A stretch of DNA of 64,000 nucleotides, taken from the NCBI GenBank assembly GCA_033813635.1, contig JAPXRI010000004.1:60281-124280 (forward strand), in the 5' to 3' direction. Shown piece after piece: positions 48,823 through 57,502 of this stretch. The notes below the pieces were generated by a model. The model did no database searches, was not told where the DNA came from, and saw only the letters and a list, made by a program, of their open reading frames with translations. This stretch comes from JAPXRI01 sp033813635 (GTDB lineage Bacteria; Bacillota; Clostridia; Oscillospirales; QAMX01). The position numbers and the translations under genes are program-made. Position 1 is the first letter of the stretch. Each line of letters starts with the position of its first letter.

Positions 48823-51243
48823 ATGAATTACGATAGGCCGATAACAATTTCAACCGCCGGAAGCCGGATGGCTAAGATATGGCCTGCATCTACGCTGATG
48901 TGGTCGGAGCTTGTTGCCCGGCTTAAAACCCCGGTCCGGAGTAAGGAGACACTCGCGGAATACCTCGGCTATAAAAAATCCTCCCAGGATGATCTGAAGG
49001 ACGTCGGCGGGTATGTCGCCGGCACGCTGGAAGGAAACCGCCGTAAAGCCGGTACGGTAACCGGGCGGGACGTGCTTACGCTTGATCTGGATAACATCCC
49101 CGCCGGAGGCACACAGGACGTCCTGCGGCGTATAGAAGGCCTCGGCTGCGGGTATTGCGTATGCTCCACCAGAAAGCATCATGAAGCCGCTCCGCGGCTG
49201 CGCGTGCTCATCCCGACGGATCGTACAATGACGGCCGACGAGTACGAGCCGATCGCCAGGAAGACCGCCGCGCTCATCGGTATCGAACTCTGTGACCCGA
49301 CGACCTTCGAGGTAAATCGGCTCATGTTCTGGCCGAGCTGCAGCGCGGACAGCCAATACATATACGTGTTCGGCGATAAGCCCTTTCTGTATGCCGACGG
49401 CGTCCTTGGCATGTACGGAGACTGGCATAATGTATCCGAATGGCCGCAGGTCCCGGGCGCCGGGGATAGTATCGTCCGGCTGGCAAAAAAGCAGGGAGAT
49501 CCTACGGAAAAGTCCGGAATCGTCGGTGCGTTCTGCCGTGTATTCGATATTTACAAAGCAATGGAAGAGCTGATTCCGGGTGAGTATGAACCCGTGGATA
49601 ACGCTGAAAACCGATACACATATACTGGAGGCAGCACCACCGGCGGCGCTCTCGTCTACGACAACGGCAAATTCCTTTACTCCCACCATGCCACCGACCC
49701 ATGCAGCGGCAGGCTCGTAAATGCTTTTGACCTCGTGCGCCTGCACTTATTTGGTGATGAGGATGATAAAGCCGAGCCCGGTACGCCTACCAACCGGCTG
49801 CCGAGCTATACGGCTATGTGTAGGTACGCCGTCGAAAAAGCAGAGGTCGCCGCGCTGCTGAATAAGGAGCGGTATGAAAAGGCCGTCGAAGCTTTCGACG
49901 ACTACGAAGATAACACCCCAGTACCCGCGAAAGAGCCGGAAGATCCTGATCTCGACTGGATAAAAAAGCTTGAGGTTTCCAACACTACAGGCTTGCCGGC
50001 AAAGACAACGGATAACGTGCTGATTATCCTCGAAAACGATCCGAAGCTGAAAGGAAAGCTCGCCTATGACGAATTTGCCAACCGCGGTCTTGCGCTCGGA
50101 GCGCTGCCCTGGGACGGCCGCGAGATCCGGAGGCAATGGGGGGACACCGACGACGCAGGACTCCGCCACTACATAGAGAAGGTTTACGGTATCACCAGCA
50201 AGGACCGGATATACGATGCGACGGCATTATGTGCTTTCAAGAACCGGATAAACGACGTTAAGGACTATCTGCTGTCCCTTAAATGGGACGGTGTCAAGCG
50301 CCTGGATGCGTTGCTTGTTGATTACTTCGGAGCCGCTAATAACGCCTACACGCGCGCCGTAATGCGCAAGAGCCTCGCGGCCGCGGTTGCCAGAGTGATG
50401 CAGCCAGGGACAAAATACGATTTCATGCCGATCATCGTCGGCCCGCAGGGCATAGGGAAAAGTACTTTCCTGCGCATGCTCGGCCGCCGGTGGTACTCCG
50501 ACAGCCTTCAGGTGTTCGAGGGTAAGGAAGCGTCCGAGATGATCCAGGGCACCTGGATAAACGAGATCGGCGAGCTCAACGGTTTTTCCCGCACGGAGAA
50601 CAGTGCCATCAAGCAATTCCTCAGTAAGACAGAAGATATATACCGGGAGCCGTATGGCCGTCGTACAGGCACTTATCCGCGGCGCTGCGTGTTTTTCGGG
50701 ACCACTAACGATAGTGAGTTTTTACGCGACCAAACAGGTAACCGGCGCTTCTGGCCGATTGACACACTGTTGTCAAAGCCTACGAAAAACATATTTACAG
50801 ATCTCGAAAACGAAGTAGATCAGATATGGGCGGAGGCCTTCATTGCCTGGCAACTGGGAGAACCCTTATATCTCACGGGAGAAGCCGAAAAGCTGTCAAT
50901 GGAGGAGCAGGAAATACACCAGGTCAGCAATGCCAAAGAGGGGTTGATAAGGGAATTCATCGAACGTCCGATACCTCTTGACTGGGATAAGCGCGGTCTG
51001 AATGCAAGGCGCTTATATTGGTCCGGGGAATTCGAGCACGGGGAAACCGCGACGCGGGAGCGCGATCGGATATGCGCCGCGGAGATCTGGTGCGAATGCT
51101 TCGGTAAGGACCCGAGCTTCATGAAACAAACAGACACCCGGGAGATAAACGATATACTCGCAAGGATAGATGGCTGGAAGCGCAACAGTACCTCGCAGCG
51201 CTTCGGTTTTTATGGAAAACAGCGTGGATTTGAACGGTGTTGA
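48823..51243 (+). CDS. VapE-like primase-helicase
   Basis: The 806-residue protein combines an N-terminal primase-like half, whose region DVLTLDLDNIPAG is a candidate active site, with a C-terminal virulence-associated-E helicase. Walker A is GPQGIGKST (about 541), followed by NEIGELNGF and FFGTTNDSEFLRDQTGNRRFWPI. It probably opens the origin that lies directly downstream and primes synthesis for the phage polymerase. Confidence 0.92.
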   Translation: MNYDRPITISTAGSRMAKIWPASTLMWSELVARLKTPVRSKETLAEYLGYKKSSQDDLKDVGGYVAGTLEGNRRKAGTVTGRDVLTLDLDNIPAGGTQDVLRRIEGLGCGYCVCSTRKHHEAAPRLRVLIPTDRTMTADEYEPIARKTAALIGIELCDPTTFEVNRLMFWPSCSADSQYIYVFGDKPFLYADGVLGMYGDWHNVSEWPQVPGAGDSIVRLAKKQGDPTEKSGIVGAFCRVFDIYKAMEELIPGEYEPVDNAENRYTYTGGSTTGGALVYDNGKFLYSHHATDPCSGRLVNAFDLVRLHLFGDEDDKAEPGTPTNRLPSYTAMCRYAVEKAEVAALLNKERYEKAVEAFDDYEDNTPVPAKEPEDPDLDWIKKLEVSNTTGLPAKTTDNVLIILENDPKLKGKLAYDEFANRGLALGALPWDGREIRRQWGDTDDAGLRHYIEKVYGITSKDRIYDATALCAFKNRINDVKDYLLSLKWDGVKRLDALLVDYFGAANNAYTRAVMRKSLAAAVARVMQPGTKYDFMPIIVGPQGIGKSTFLRMLGRRWYSDSLQVFEGKEASEMIQGTWINEIGELNGFSRTENSAIKQFLSKTEDIYREPYGRRTGTYPRRCVFFGTTNDSEFLRDQTGNRRFWPIDTLLSKPTKNIFTDLENEVDQIWAEAFIAWQLGEPLYLTGEAEKLSMEEQEIHQVSNAKEGLIREFIERPIPLDWDKRGLNARRLYWSGEFEHGETATRERDRICAAEIWCECFGKDPSFMKQTDTREINDILARIDGWKRNSTSQRFGFYGKQRGFERC

Positions 51244-51248
51244 GATTT

Positions 51249-51460
51249 GTCTACACGTCTACACTTTGTTGTCTACACTTTAAAATCTGTAGACAAAGCT
51301 TGTCTACAGTGTCTACAGAATAAAGACAAGTGTAGACACAAGTGTAGACGGGCAAAACCCTTAGAAAAAATACCATTTTAGTCTATTTGTCTACACTGTC
51401 TACACTTTTATATATAAAAAGTATAAATAGAGAAATATAGAATATATATACACTCTAATA
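51249..51460. repeat. Iteron-like array with AT-rich stretch: candidate phage replication origin
   Basis: Ten exact copies of GTCTACA lie within 157 bases. Seven are on the plus strand, at 51249, 51257, 51271, 51302, 51311, 51389 and 51398. Three are on the minus strand, at 51288-51294, 51331-51337 and 51343-51349. Many extend to GTCTACAC. An AT-rich tract with repeated TATATA follows (51406-51470). The stretch holds no supported gene. Iterons plus an AT-rich unwinding region beside the replicase genes is the usual layout of a theta-type origin. Confidence 0.75.
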
Positions 51461-51519
51461 TGTCTAATATATATAAGTATAGGGAAACTTTTAAAAATCT
51501 GTTGACGAGGTTGGTAAAA

Positions 51520-51729
51520 ATGGTGGGCCAAATTGAATTAGCGAAAGTAATTTTAAAAAATCTTTTCTCTTACCCGGAAGCAAGGAACGGGATCCCGTAT
51601 TCTGTCATCCTACTAATAGCGAAGGAAAAAGGGGTGTACCGCGGGGACTTAAAAGAGGCAAGAATCGAACTCGGGATTACAAGCGAAGACAGGGATGGAA
51701 CACGATATTGGCACTGGCCGAAGGAGTAA
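51520..51729 (+). CDS. Small phage protein with winged-helix-like pattern
   Basis: The 69-residue protein (IELAKVILKNLFSYPEARNG, then VYRGDLKEARIELGIT, ending YWHWPKE) looks like a short winged-helix domain seen in phage replication blocks. The start at 51520 follows GAGG; an upstream frame from 51460 lies in the AT-rich tract. It could bind the neighbouring repeats, but there is no direct evidence. Confidence 0.65.
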   Translation: MVGQIELAKVILKNLFSYPEARNGIPYSVILLIAKEKGVYRGDLKEARIELGITSEDRDGTRYWHWPKE

Positions 51730-51731
51730 AT

Positions 51732-52016
51732 ATGCTTTCCGAATCGCAAATTGAAGCGAAGCTTGAAAAAATGGTCCGGGAACGCGGAGGCCTTTGCTAT
51801 AAATTCATAAGCCCGAACAACCCCGGAGTCCCGGACAGGATTGTGATTACACCAGTCGGCAGAGTGATATTCGTTGAACTGAAAACTGAGATAGGCCGTC
51901 TGGCGAAGATCCAACATTGGCAGCACCGACGGCTTCAGGAATGTGGCGCGGATGTCCGCACGATAAAAGGCCTGGATGAAATCAAAGAATTTGTGAAAGA
52001 AGCGTTTGGAGTATGA
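51732..52016 (+). CDS. VRR-NUC domain nuclease
   Basis: The 94-residue protein is a minimal VRR-NUC enzyme: GGLCYKFISPNNPGVPDRIV (catalytic D) and VIFVELKTEIGRL (E and K). Such phage proteins cut branched DNA and are normally encoded right before the SNF2 helicase. AAGGAG lies upstream. Confidence 0.93.
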   Translation: MLSESQIEAKLEKMVRERGGLCYKFISPNNPGVPDRIVITPVGRVIFVELKTEIGRLAKIQHWQHRRLQECGADVRTIKGLDEIKEFVKEAFGV

Positions 52017-52453
52017 GTCGGACGAAAGATGGTAATTACGAAAATTGTACGCGTTGCGGAAAGCGGATGTATAGACCTCCCAGTCAGCGATCTCGAGGTC
52101 GTCCATTTTGTAGCAGGCAATGTCATATGGCGCAGCTTAATGCGGAATTGAATCCTACCCGTATGACACCGAATGTTCGAGAAAAACTCCATGACGCGAA
52201 AATCAATACGGGCGACGGAAAAACATATGAAAAATATTTTGGGGTGCATAAGCATCGGATAATTACTGAGCAAAAGATCGGGAGAAAACTGCGAAAGGGC
52301 GAAGTGGTTCATCATATCGACGGGAATCGACGAAATAATAAACCGGAAAATCTGCAGGTGTTTTCTTCTCAGGTAGAACATGTGACCTCGCACATACGAT
52401 GGGATAATTTAATACAAAAATACCTCAAGGAGGTGATGCCAAATGAACTATAA
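52013..52453 (+). CDS. HNH endonuclease (free-standing, homing-like)
   Basis: The 146-residue protein has an N-terminal zinc motif (CTRCGKRMYRPPSQ, then FCSRQC) and an HNH core (VVHHIDGNRRNNKPENLQV). It overlaps the VRR-NUC gene by four bases and the helicase start by 11 bases, a place where relatives have VRR-NUC and helicase directly adjoining. It looks like an inserted selfish nuclease gene. The frameshift in the Walker A of the helicase lies 80 bases downstream. Confidence 0.9.
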   Translation: MSRTKDGNYENCTRCGKRMYRPPSQRSRGRPFCSRQCHMAQLNAELNPTRMTPNVREKLHDAKINTGDGKTYEKYFGVHKHRIITEQKIGRKLRKGEVVHHIDGNRRNNKPENLQVFSSQVEHVTSHIRWDNLIQKYLKEVMPNEL

Positions 52454-53830
52454 GCCTCATGAATATCAGGAATATTGTGAAAACCGAATAATCGATTTAC
52501 CGGCGGTCGGACTCTTTCTTGACATGGGCTTAGGTTGACAAAAGGCAAAACTGTTATAACGTTAACCGCGATACACGAGCTGAAATACAACCGTTTTGAA
52601 GTCAACCGCGTACTTGTCATAGCACCGAAAAAAGTAGCCGAAGCGACGTGGTCTAGGGAAGCGGCAAAGTGGGATCACCTGAAAAGTCTTCGGATTCAAA
52701 CAGTCCTGGGGGGTGTAACAAAACGTGTCCGGGCGTTGAATACACCCGCGGATATTTGGATCATAAATCGTGAAAACGTCGCATGGCTGACCGAGTATTA
52801 CTGTAACGCCTGGCCGTTCGATATGGTCGTGATCGATGAATCATCGAGCTTCAAGAATCATCAGGCGGAACGGTTCAAGGCTTTGCGTCGGGTTAGACCG
52901 CGCATCAACAGGATCGTGGAGCTGACCGGTACACCCGCGCCGAACGGTCTGATTGATTTGTGGGCGCAGATCTACCTGCTTGATCAGGGCGCGCGGTTGG
53001 GTAAGACAATCGGCGGTTTCCGAGAGAGGTATTTCGAACCGGACAAGCGTAACGCGACGACGATTTTTTCCTATAAGCCGAAGACGGGGGCCGATAGCGT
53101 TATCCGGAGTTTAATCGGCGACATTTGCATCAGCATGAAAGCTGAAGATTATTTACAGCTGCCGGACGTAGTGATCGATGACATACCGGTGGAGCTGGAC
53201 GAAAAAGCACGGCGGCAATACCGAGAGATGGAGCGAGATATGCTGCTTCAAGTGGACGAGGACACTATCGACGCCGCCGGCGCCGCAGCGTTGAGCAATA
53301 AGCTTTTACAGCTTTGTAACGGCGCTGTATACGATTCCGACCGCAAGGTCGTTAACATACACAGCTGTAAGATTGAGGCCTTCATGGAGCTTATCGAGCA
53401 GCTTTCCGGACAGCCGGCGCTTGTGTTTTACAACTTCCAGCACGATCTGACAAGGCTGGAAGCAGCGTTGAAAAAAACGGGCCTGAGGGTACGCCGGCTG
53501 TCCGGGCCACAGGATGAGGCCGACTGGAATAACCGGAAGATTGATATCCTGCTGGCGCATCCGGCCAGCTGCGCTTACGGTCTGAACCTGCAGGACGGCG
53601 GGAATCACGTTGTCTGGTTTGGCTTGAACTGGTCTCTGGAGCTTTACCAGCAAGCCAATAAGCGCCTGCATCGGCAGGGGCAGAAACAGAAAGTTATAAT
53701 CCATCACCTGGCTGTAGTCGATTCGCGGGATGAAGACGTAATCGCCGCGCTGGGAGATAAAAGCGCGACGCAGGACAGGCTGATCGAAAGTCTGAAGGCT
53801 AGGATCGGAAAAGTGAAAGGAGCGAGATAA
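52443..53830 (+). pseudogene. SNF2-like phage helicase, frameshifted in Walker A
   Basis: A strong AAGGAGGTGAT site leads to ATG 52443. The first 31 codons read MNYKPHEYQEYC and end LFLDMGLG, then TGA at 52536. The rest resumes in another frame from 52535: KTVITLTAIHEL, LVIAPKKVAEATW, DMVVIDESSSF (DEAH-type), LTGTPAPNG and the C-terminal LHRQGQKQKV. Relatives read DMGLGKT without break, so about 11 bases (52536-52546) appear inserted between GLG and KT. A -1 shift would restore the frame with four extra residues. Unless there is recoding or a sequencing error, the ATPase is broken. Confidence 0.85.
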
Positions 53831-53849
53831 AGATGAGCGAAGGGAGGAA

Positions 53850-54818
53850 ATGGTGCAAAGGGGGATGGTTAAATTGACACCGACTCAGCTTATATATAGA
53901 GCCTGGCTCAATACGCCAAAGCCGATTGTTTACCACACAAACGATGAGCACGGAGTGCCGATCAATGTCGAATGTAGTTTTCTAGACCCGCTTCGGCACG
54001 AAAATTTTAAAGTAAATTGGAATGGTCCGTGCCTAATCTGCGGGGCAGAGTCAGCCGGTGGAATCCCACAGAAAGCCCTGCTTGGTAGCAGCTATACAGA
54101 CTGGCCTAGGCACAAATGCCCGGAATCAAACTATATCTGTTCGGCCTGCGCCTTTACAATTATGCTTAACGCTAATTCTAAGCGGTGTTGTCTGTGTAGA
54201 TATACTTTTTGCGCCGGCGAGACACTTGAGATCTTGAATCGCGCGGAGATGAGGAATAGGCTTCTCAATCCTCCGGAACCGCCTTTTGTGATGGCTGTTG
54301 CAGTATCACAGAAAAAGCACATAGCTTTTAAATCGGCTGTATCATACGATCGCGAGAATTACTTCTGCAATCTCGAGGAAGAAATCATCGGAGTAAATCG
54401 GCGGAAGCTGACCGAGATAGTTGACCTTTGCGAAGCGCTCCGCGGGATTGGATTATCCAAGGACGACATTGCCCACGGAAATCTCCGATATAACATCATC
54501 CAGAAATACAGGCTCGATGCCTACGATAAAATCAATCATAAGCTGCGTCCGGTCATGACTACACGTCAATTTGCGTTAGGCCTGTACGTAGCTCAAAAAA
54601 CTGAGGAGGAGAAAGCAGTATGTTATTTGGGTTTGACACCGAAGACCACACAGCCGCTGCCGCAGCATTACTCGTCTATGCAACCTACAAAAGCCGAGAT
54701 GTCAAACGAGGCCCGTCGGGGTATGACATGTGGGACCAAATCGAGCGTTTCGCCCGGAGCGCAGCTACCAGGGCAATCGACATTGGAGAATTCATTAACA
54801 AGTTCAAAAGAAAAATGA
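53850..54818 (+). CDS. csf1: Csf1-like type IV CRISPR-Cas large-subunit protein
   Basis: The 322-residue protein has TPTQLIYRAWL at the start, then a four-cysteine zinc finger (C61 and C64 in CLICGAES; C97 and C100 in CSACAF) with more cysteines at C113-C121 (CCLCRYTFC). This is the shape of Csf1, the Cas8-like subunit of type IV effectors. The call rests mainly on the genes behind it. The start is uncertain: 53850 has a ribosome site too close, and a TTG at 53874 fits better. The last 66 residues (SSMQPTKAEM...) run 199 bases into cas11 in another frame and look like a run-on tail. Confidence 0.72.
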   Translation: MVQRGMVKLTPTQLIYRAWLNTPKPIVYHTNDEHGVPINVECSFLDPLRHENFKVNWNGPCLICGAESAGGIPQKALLGSSYTDWPRHKCPESNYICSACAFTIMLNANSKRCCLCRYTFCAGETLEILNRAEMRNRLLNPPEPPFVMAVAVSQKKHIAFKSAVSYDRENYFCNLEEEIIGVNRRKLTEIVDLCEALRGIGLSKDDIAHGNLRYNIIQKYRLDAYDKINHKLRPVMTTRQFALGLYVAQKTEEEKAVCYLGLTPKTTQPLPQHYSSMQPTKAEMSNEARRGMTCGTKSSVSPGAQLPGQSTLENSLTSSKEK

Positions 54819-55090
54819 AGTGCGGGACGATCAATCCGCGCTGGGCTAAGACCGGGGTTGTCGGTATGAACGCGACGATGTTACCGGATGGATCTTTTCT
54901 GGTACGCGGAGACAAAACCGACGAGAAGCGCGATTTTATGATTTCCTTGATCGAAGCCCCGGAGGAAGAGCAGGAAAAAATCATTAAGTGTATCGAGAAA
55001 GAAACTCAACGCGTTATTTTCTTGGTTCGCGATAGGCTTGAACGTGAAAAACCATTTGAAGATTTCAAGGAGGATCCTGAAGATGAATGA
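54620..55090 (+). CDS. cas11: Cas11-like small subunit
   Basis: The 156-residue, mainly helical, charged protein has AAAAALLVYATYKSRDV near the start and ends with an acidic tail (FEDFKEDPEDE). GAGGAGGAGAAAGCAGT gives it a strong ribosome site. Position between csf1 and csf2, size and helical content fit the small subunit of type IV-B. Sequence alone would not identify it. It overlaps csf2 by eight bases. Confidence 0.65.
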   Translation: MLFGFDTEDHTAAAAALLVYATYKSRDVKRGPSGYDMWDQIERFARSAATRAIDIGEFINKFKRKMKCGTINPRWAKTGVVGMNATMLPDGSFLVRGDKTDEKRDFMISLIEAPEEEQEKIIKCIEKETQRVIFLVRDRLEREKPFEDFKEDPEDE

Positions 55091-56054
55091 GAAAACATAT
55101 CATATCGAAACAGTTTATACCCTAAAACAACCGTTGTCGCATATCGGGGAATCCGAAAGCACGGAGACATATTTAAACACAACGCGTGTAATGTGCGGCG
55201 GGAAGCCGACGGAAGTGTTTGTCTATTCGGGAAATGCGATCCGCGGGGCCTGGAGAGATACCGGTGCGGCTTATCTGCTGGATAGGCTTGGCAATATCCG
55301 CGTGCCGAAAAAGGCATTTCACTTACTTTTTACCGGCGGATCCATTTCCGGTGATCAGAAGGTAGACGTTGACGCTGCTAAACAGATGCGTGAATATCTG
55401 CCGTTTATATCGATCTTCGGCGGTGGAATCGGAAATCAGATTCTATCCGGCAAAATCGTTCAGACCTTCGCCTTCCCGATTTGTGCCGAAACAAAATCAA
55501 TCATTCCGGAGAACATTCCGGGAATAGACTACGACGCGCAAACCGTAAGCTGGCGAAAAATGACCGATGAGATCAGCTTTACGCGAATGGACGACAGTAA
55601 AGATAAACTCGGGGATCGGTACATAGCGAAGGATATCAAGCTGCTTGGCGGCGAAGTCGAGGACAAGAAAAAATCCAAGGACGAGCCGGCTACACAGATG
55701 CGTTACACGGTGGAATGTTTGATCCCCGGCGTACAGCTTTGGCACAGTCTGAATATTACTTGTAACGAGATAGAACTCGGTGCCTTAGTTGCTTCAATAC
55801 ATAAATGGGCGGAGCGGCCGTACCTTGGAGGGATGTTAGGGAAAGGCCTCGGGCTGGTAGATGCGAAATTTGAAATCGTGGAGCCGGATGGACAGCGCGT
55901 CCCATTTATCGGAGTGAAGGACGGCATACTGATGATTTCAGATCCGGCAAAAGAAGCGAAAGAGCAGTATGATCGGCAGATCGTGGATCTTTACAATCAA
56001 TACCTAGAAGGCAACAAGGACCGGCTGGTAAATCTTCTCGAAAGCGGGGATTAG
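55083..56054 (+). CDS. csf2: Csf2 (Cas7-like backbone subunit)
   Basis: The 323-residue RAMP protein begins YHIETVYTLKQPLSHIGESE, the Csf2-type opening. It has YSGNAIRGAWRDTGAAYLL, like the SxxRGxxR motif of RAMP proteins, and a Gly-rich loop YLGGMLGKGLGLV. Cas7-like subunits polymerise along the guide RNA. The start at 55083 follows AAGGAGG with nine bases of spacing. Repeat-associated cas genes of type I or III are absent. Confidence 0.85.
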   Translation: MNEKTYHIETVYTLKQPLSHIGESESTETYLNTTRVMCGGKPTEVFVYSGNAIRGAWRDTGAAYLLDRLGNIRVPKKAFHLLFTGGSISGDQKVDVDAAKQMREYLPFISIFGGGIGNQILSGKIVQTFAFPICAETKSIIPENIPGIDYDAQTVSWRKMTDEISFTRMDDSKDKLGDRYIAKDIKLLGGEVEDKKKSKDEPATQMRYTVECLIPGVQLWHSLNITCNEIELGALVASIHKWAERPYLGGMLGKGLGLVDAKFEIVEPDGQRVPFIGVKDGILMISDPAKEAKEQYDRQIVDLYNQYLEGNKDRLVNLLESGD

Positions 56055-56055
56055 A

Positions 56056-56742
56056 ATGCATTCGACGACGGAGCCGTTTCGCGTGATATGTAAGCTTGTC
56101 GACGGCCGAGTTAACACGGCAGACGGGTTATTTTTTCTAGATTGTATTCTCTATCACGCTTGGTTTTTGAAATATGCGCCGAAGGTGCTTACCGGGGAAC
56201 AGCACGAAGCTGATGTGAAGCACTTCGGGCTGCCTCTCCGGCAGCTGCCGGGGAACCGATACGCAGCATCTTGTGGATTTTATGCGGATTACGGGGTTAC
56301 GATTGAATACTGGAATAAGCGGCCGGATTGGGATATTCGTATGGGATATCTCGATGCGAAGGGTAAAATCGGTACAAGCTCCGGCACCATGCGGGCATAC
56401 CGGATGCCGCAGGTCATACACCTGCTAAGCGATATCGAGTTTTACGGGTACGGAACAATCGATAAGATCCGCGAGCTGCTCTCATACATACCGGCGGTCG
56501 GAAAGAAGCCGGCCGCCGGATGGGGGGCAGTCAGGGAATGGGTTGTAGAGCCTTGGCCCGATGATTGGTCCACTTGGAGCGATAAATACGGCCTGATGCG
56601 GCCGATTCCGATCGGCGAGGATATTGGCCATGATCTCATCGGGTATATCATTCGTGATTGTGCGATTCGGCCGCCTGCGTGGAAACCGTATAATCAAACG
56701 ACGTGCCGAATTCCGGAGGTGAGCCGACATGAATATCAATGA
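56056..56742 (+). CDS. csf3: Csf3 (Cas5-like subunit)
   Basis: The 228-residue RAMP protein begins EPFRVICKLVDGRVNTADGL and has the typical Gly-rich element VGKKPAAGWGAVREWVVE near residue 165. Cas5-like subunits cap the 5' end of the guide. It starts one base after the csf2 stop and overlaps the cysH-like gene by 14 bases, so the five genes form one coupled unit. Confidence 0.85.
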   Translation: MHSTTEPFRVICKLVDGRVNTADGLFFLDCILYHAWFLKYAPKVLTGEQHEADVKHFGLPLRQLPGNRYAASCGFYADYGVTIEYWNKRPDWDIRMGYLDAKGKIGTSSGTMRAYRMPQVIHLLSDIEFYGYGTIDKIRELLSYIPAVGKKPAAGWGAVREWVVEPWPDDWSTWSDKYGLMRPIPIGEDIGHDLIGYIIRDCAIRPPAWKPYNQTTCRIPEVSRHEYQ

Positions 56743-57502
56743 GTTTTTAGAAGTCGGTCGGCTGCGGAGTAAAATGCCGCAATATACGCAGAAACGTGAA
56801 AAAGCGATTATGCTAGCGGCGGAAGTACTAAGTAAACACCCCCGGGCGTATCTGTCATTAAGCGGTGGGAAAGACAGCACCGCGATGGCATTTATCGTAG
56901 ATGAGGCTGCCCGGAGAGTAAATCGCGATTTTGAAGTCTGGTGTCATATGTCGGACGCTTCATTTCCGGGAACCCGCGAGACTGTAACGGAGATATGTAA
57001 ACGCATAGGAAGGGAACTCACGATATATGAAAGCCCGGTATCAGCTTTTGAAGCCGTTAAAAACAAACAGAGACAAGCCTTCGGCAAATCGGGATATTTC
57101 TTTGATTCCGTTCGAGACTTTGCGAAGGATAAAGATCTATGCTTCGTTGGGGTCCGAGCTTTTGAGAGTAAAAGGCGAATGAAAGCGGCGAGAGCTCACG
57201 GAGCCGTTTTTAAAAGCGAGAGTATGGGAGAAGTTGTCACATGCTGCCCGCTTCAATGGTTCCGGCTCGAGGACGTGGCCGCGACACTGGTCTATTACGG
57301 GGCCCCGATTCATCCAATCTATTTCAAGCAGTCTATTGAGACGGGGCAAAACGTAAATGATGAATCACGGTGGATACGGCTTAACTATGTGACATCAAAA
57401 GATTTGCTCAATAAGGGGACCGCAGTGTTTTTACGGCTTAATTATCCTGATTTATATAACAAGCTGCGAGAAGCCTATCCGGAAGTGGCGAGATACACAT
57501 GA
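56729..57502 (+). CDS. cysH: CysH-like PAPS-reductase-family protein of the type IV-B locus
   Basis: The 257-residue PP-loop protein has the ATP-binding loop LSLSGGKDSTAM (45-50 for SGGKDS) and CHMSDASFPGTRETV, and ends with a region rich in aromatic residues. CysH-like proteins are the hallmark companion of type IV-B, with unknown function. The C-terminal ECGLH of true PAPS reductases is absent, so it more likely activates or thiolates a nucleic acid or other substrate. It overlaps the sigma-like gene by four bases. Confidence 0.85.
   Translation: MNINEFLEVGRLRSKMPQYTQKREKAIMLAAEVLSKHPRAYLSLSGGKDSTAMAFIVDEAARRVNRDFEVWCHMSDASFPGTRETVTEICKRIGRELTIYESPVSAFEAVKNKQRQAFGKSGYFFDSVRDFAKDKDLCFVGVRAFESKRRMKAARAHGAVFKSESMGEVVTCCPLQWFRLEDVAATLVYYGAPIHPIYFKQSIETGQNVNDESRWIRLNYVTSKDLLNKGTAVFLRLNYPDLYNKLREAYPEVARYT

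Noticed and set aside
51249..51405. Repeats read as a CRISPR array for the type IV genes
   Set aside because: The unit is only 7-8 bases, on both strands, with irregular 0-45 base spacing. No 25-40 base repeats with equal spacers exist anywhere in the window.
52443..52560. Intron or intein in the helicase Walker A
   Set aside because: Only about 11 extra bases are present, far too few for an intron or intein; frameshift is simpler.
53850..57502. Cassette read as type I or type III CRISPR-Cas
   Set aside because: There is no Cas3, Cas10, Cas6 or Cas1/Cas2. The combination of Csf-type RAMP proteins, zinc-finger Csf1 and CysH fits type IV-B best; absence of DinG argues against IV-A.
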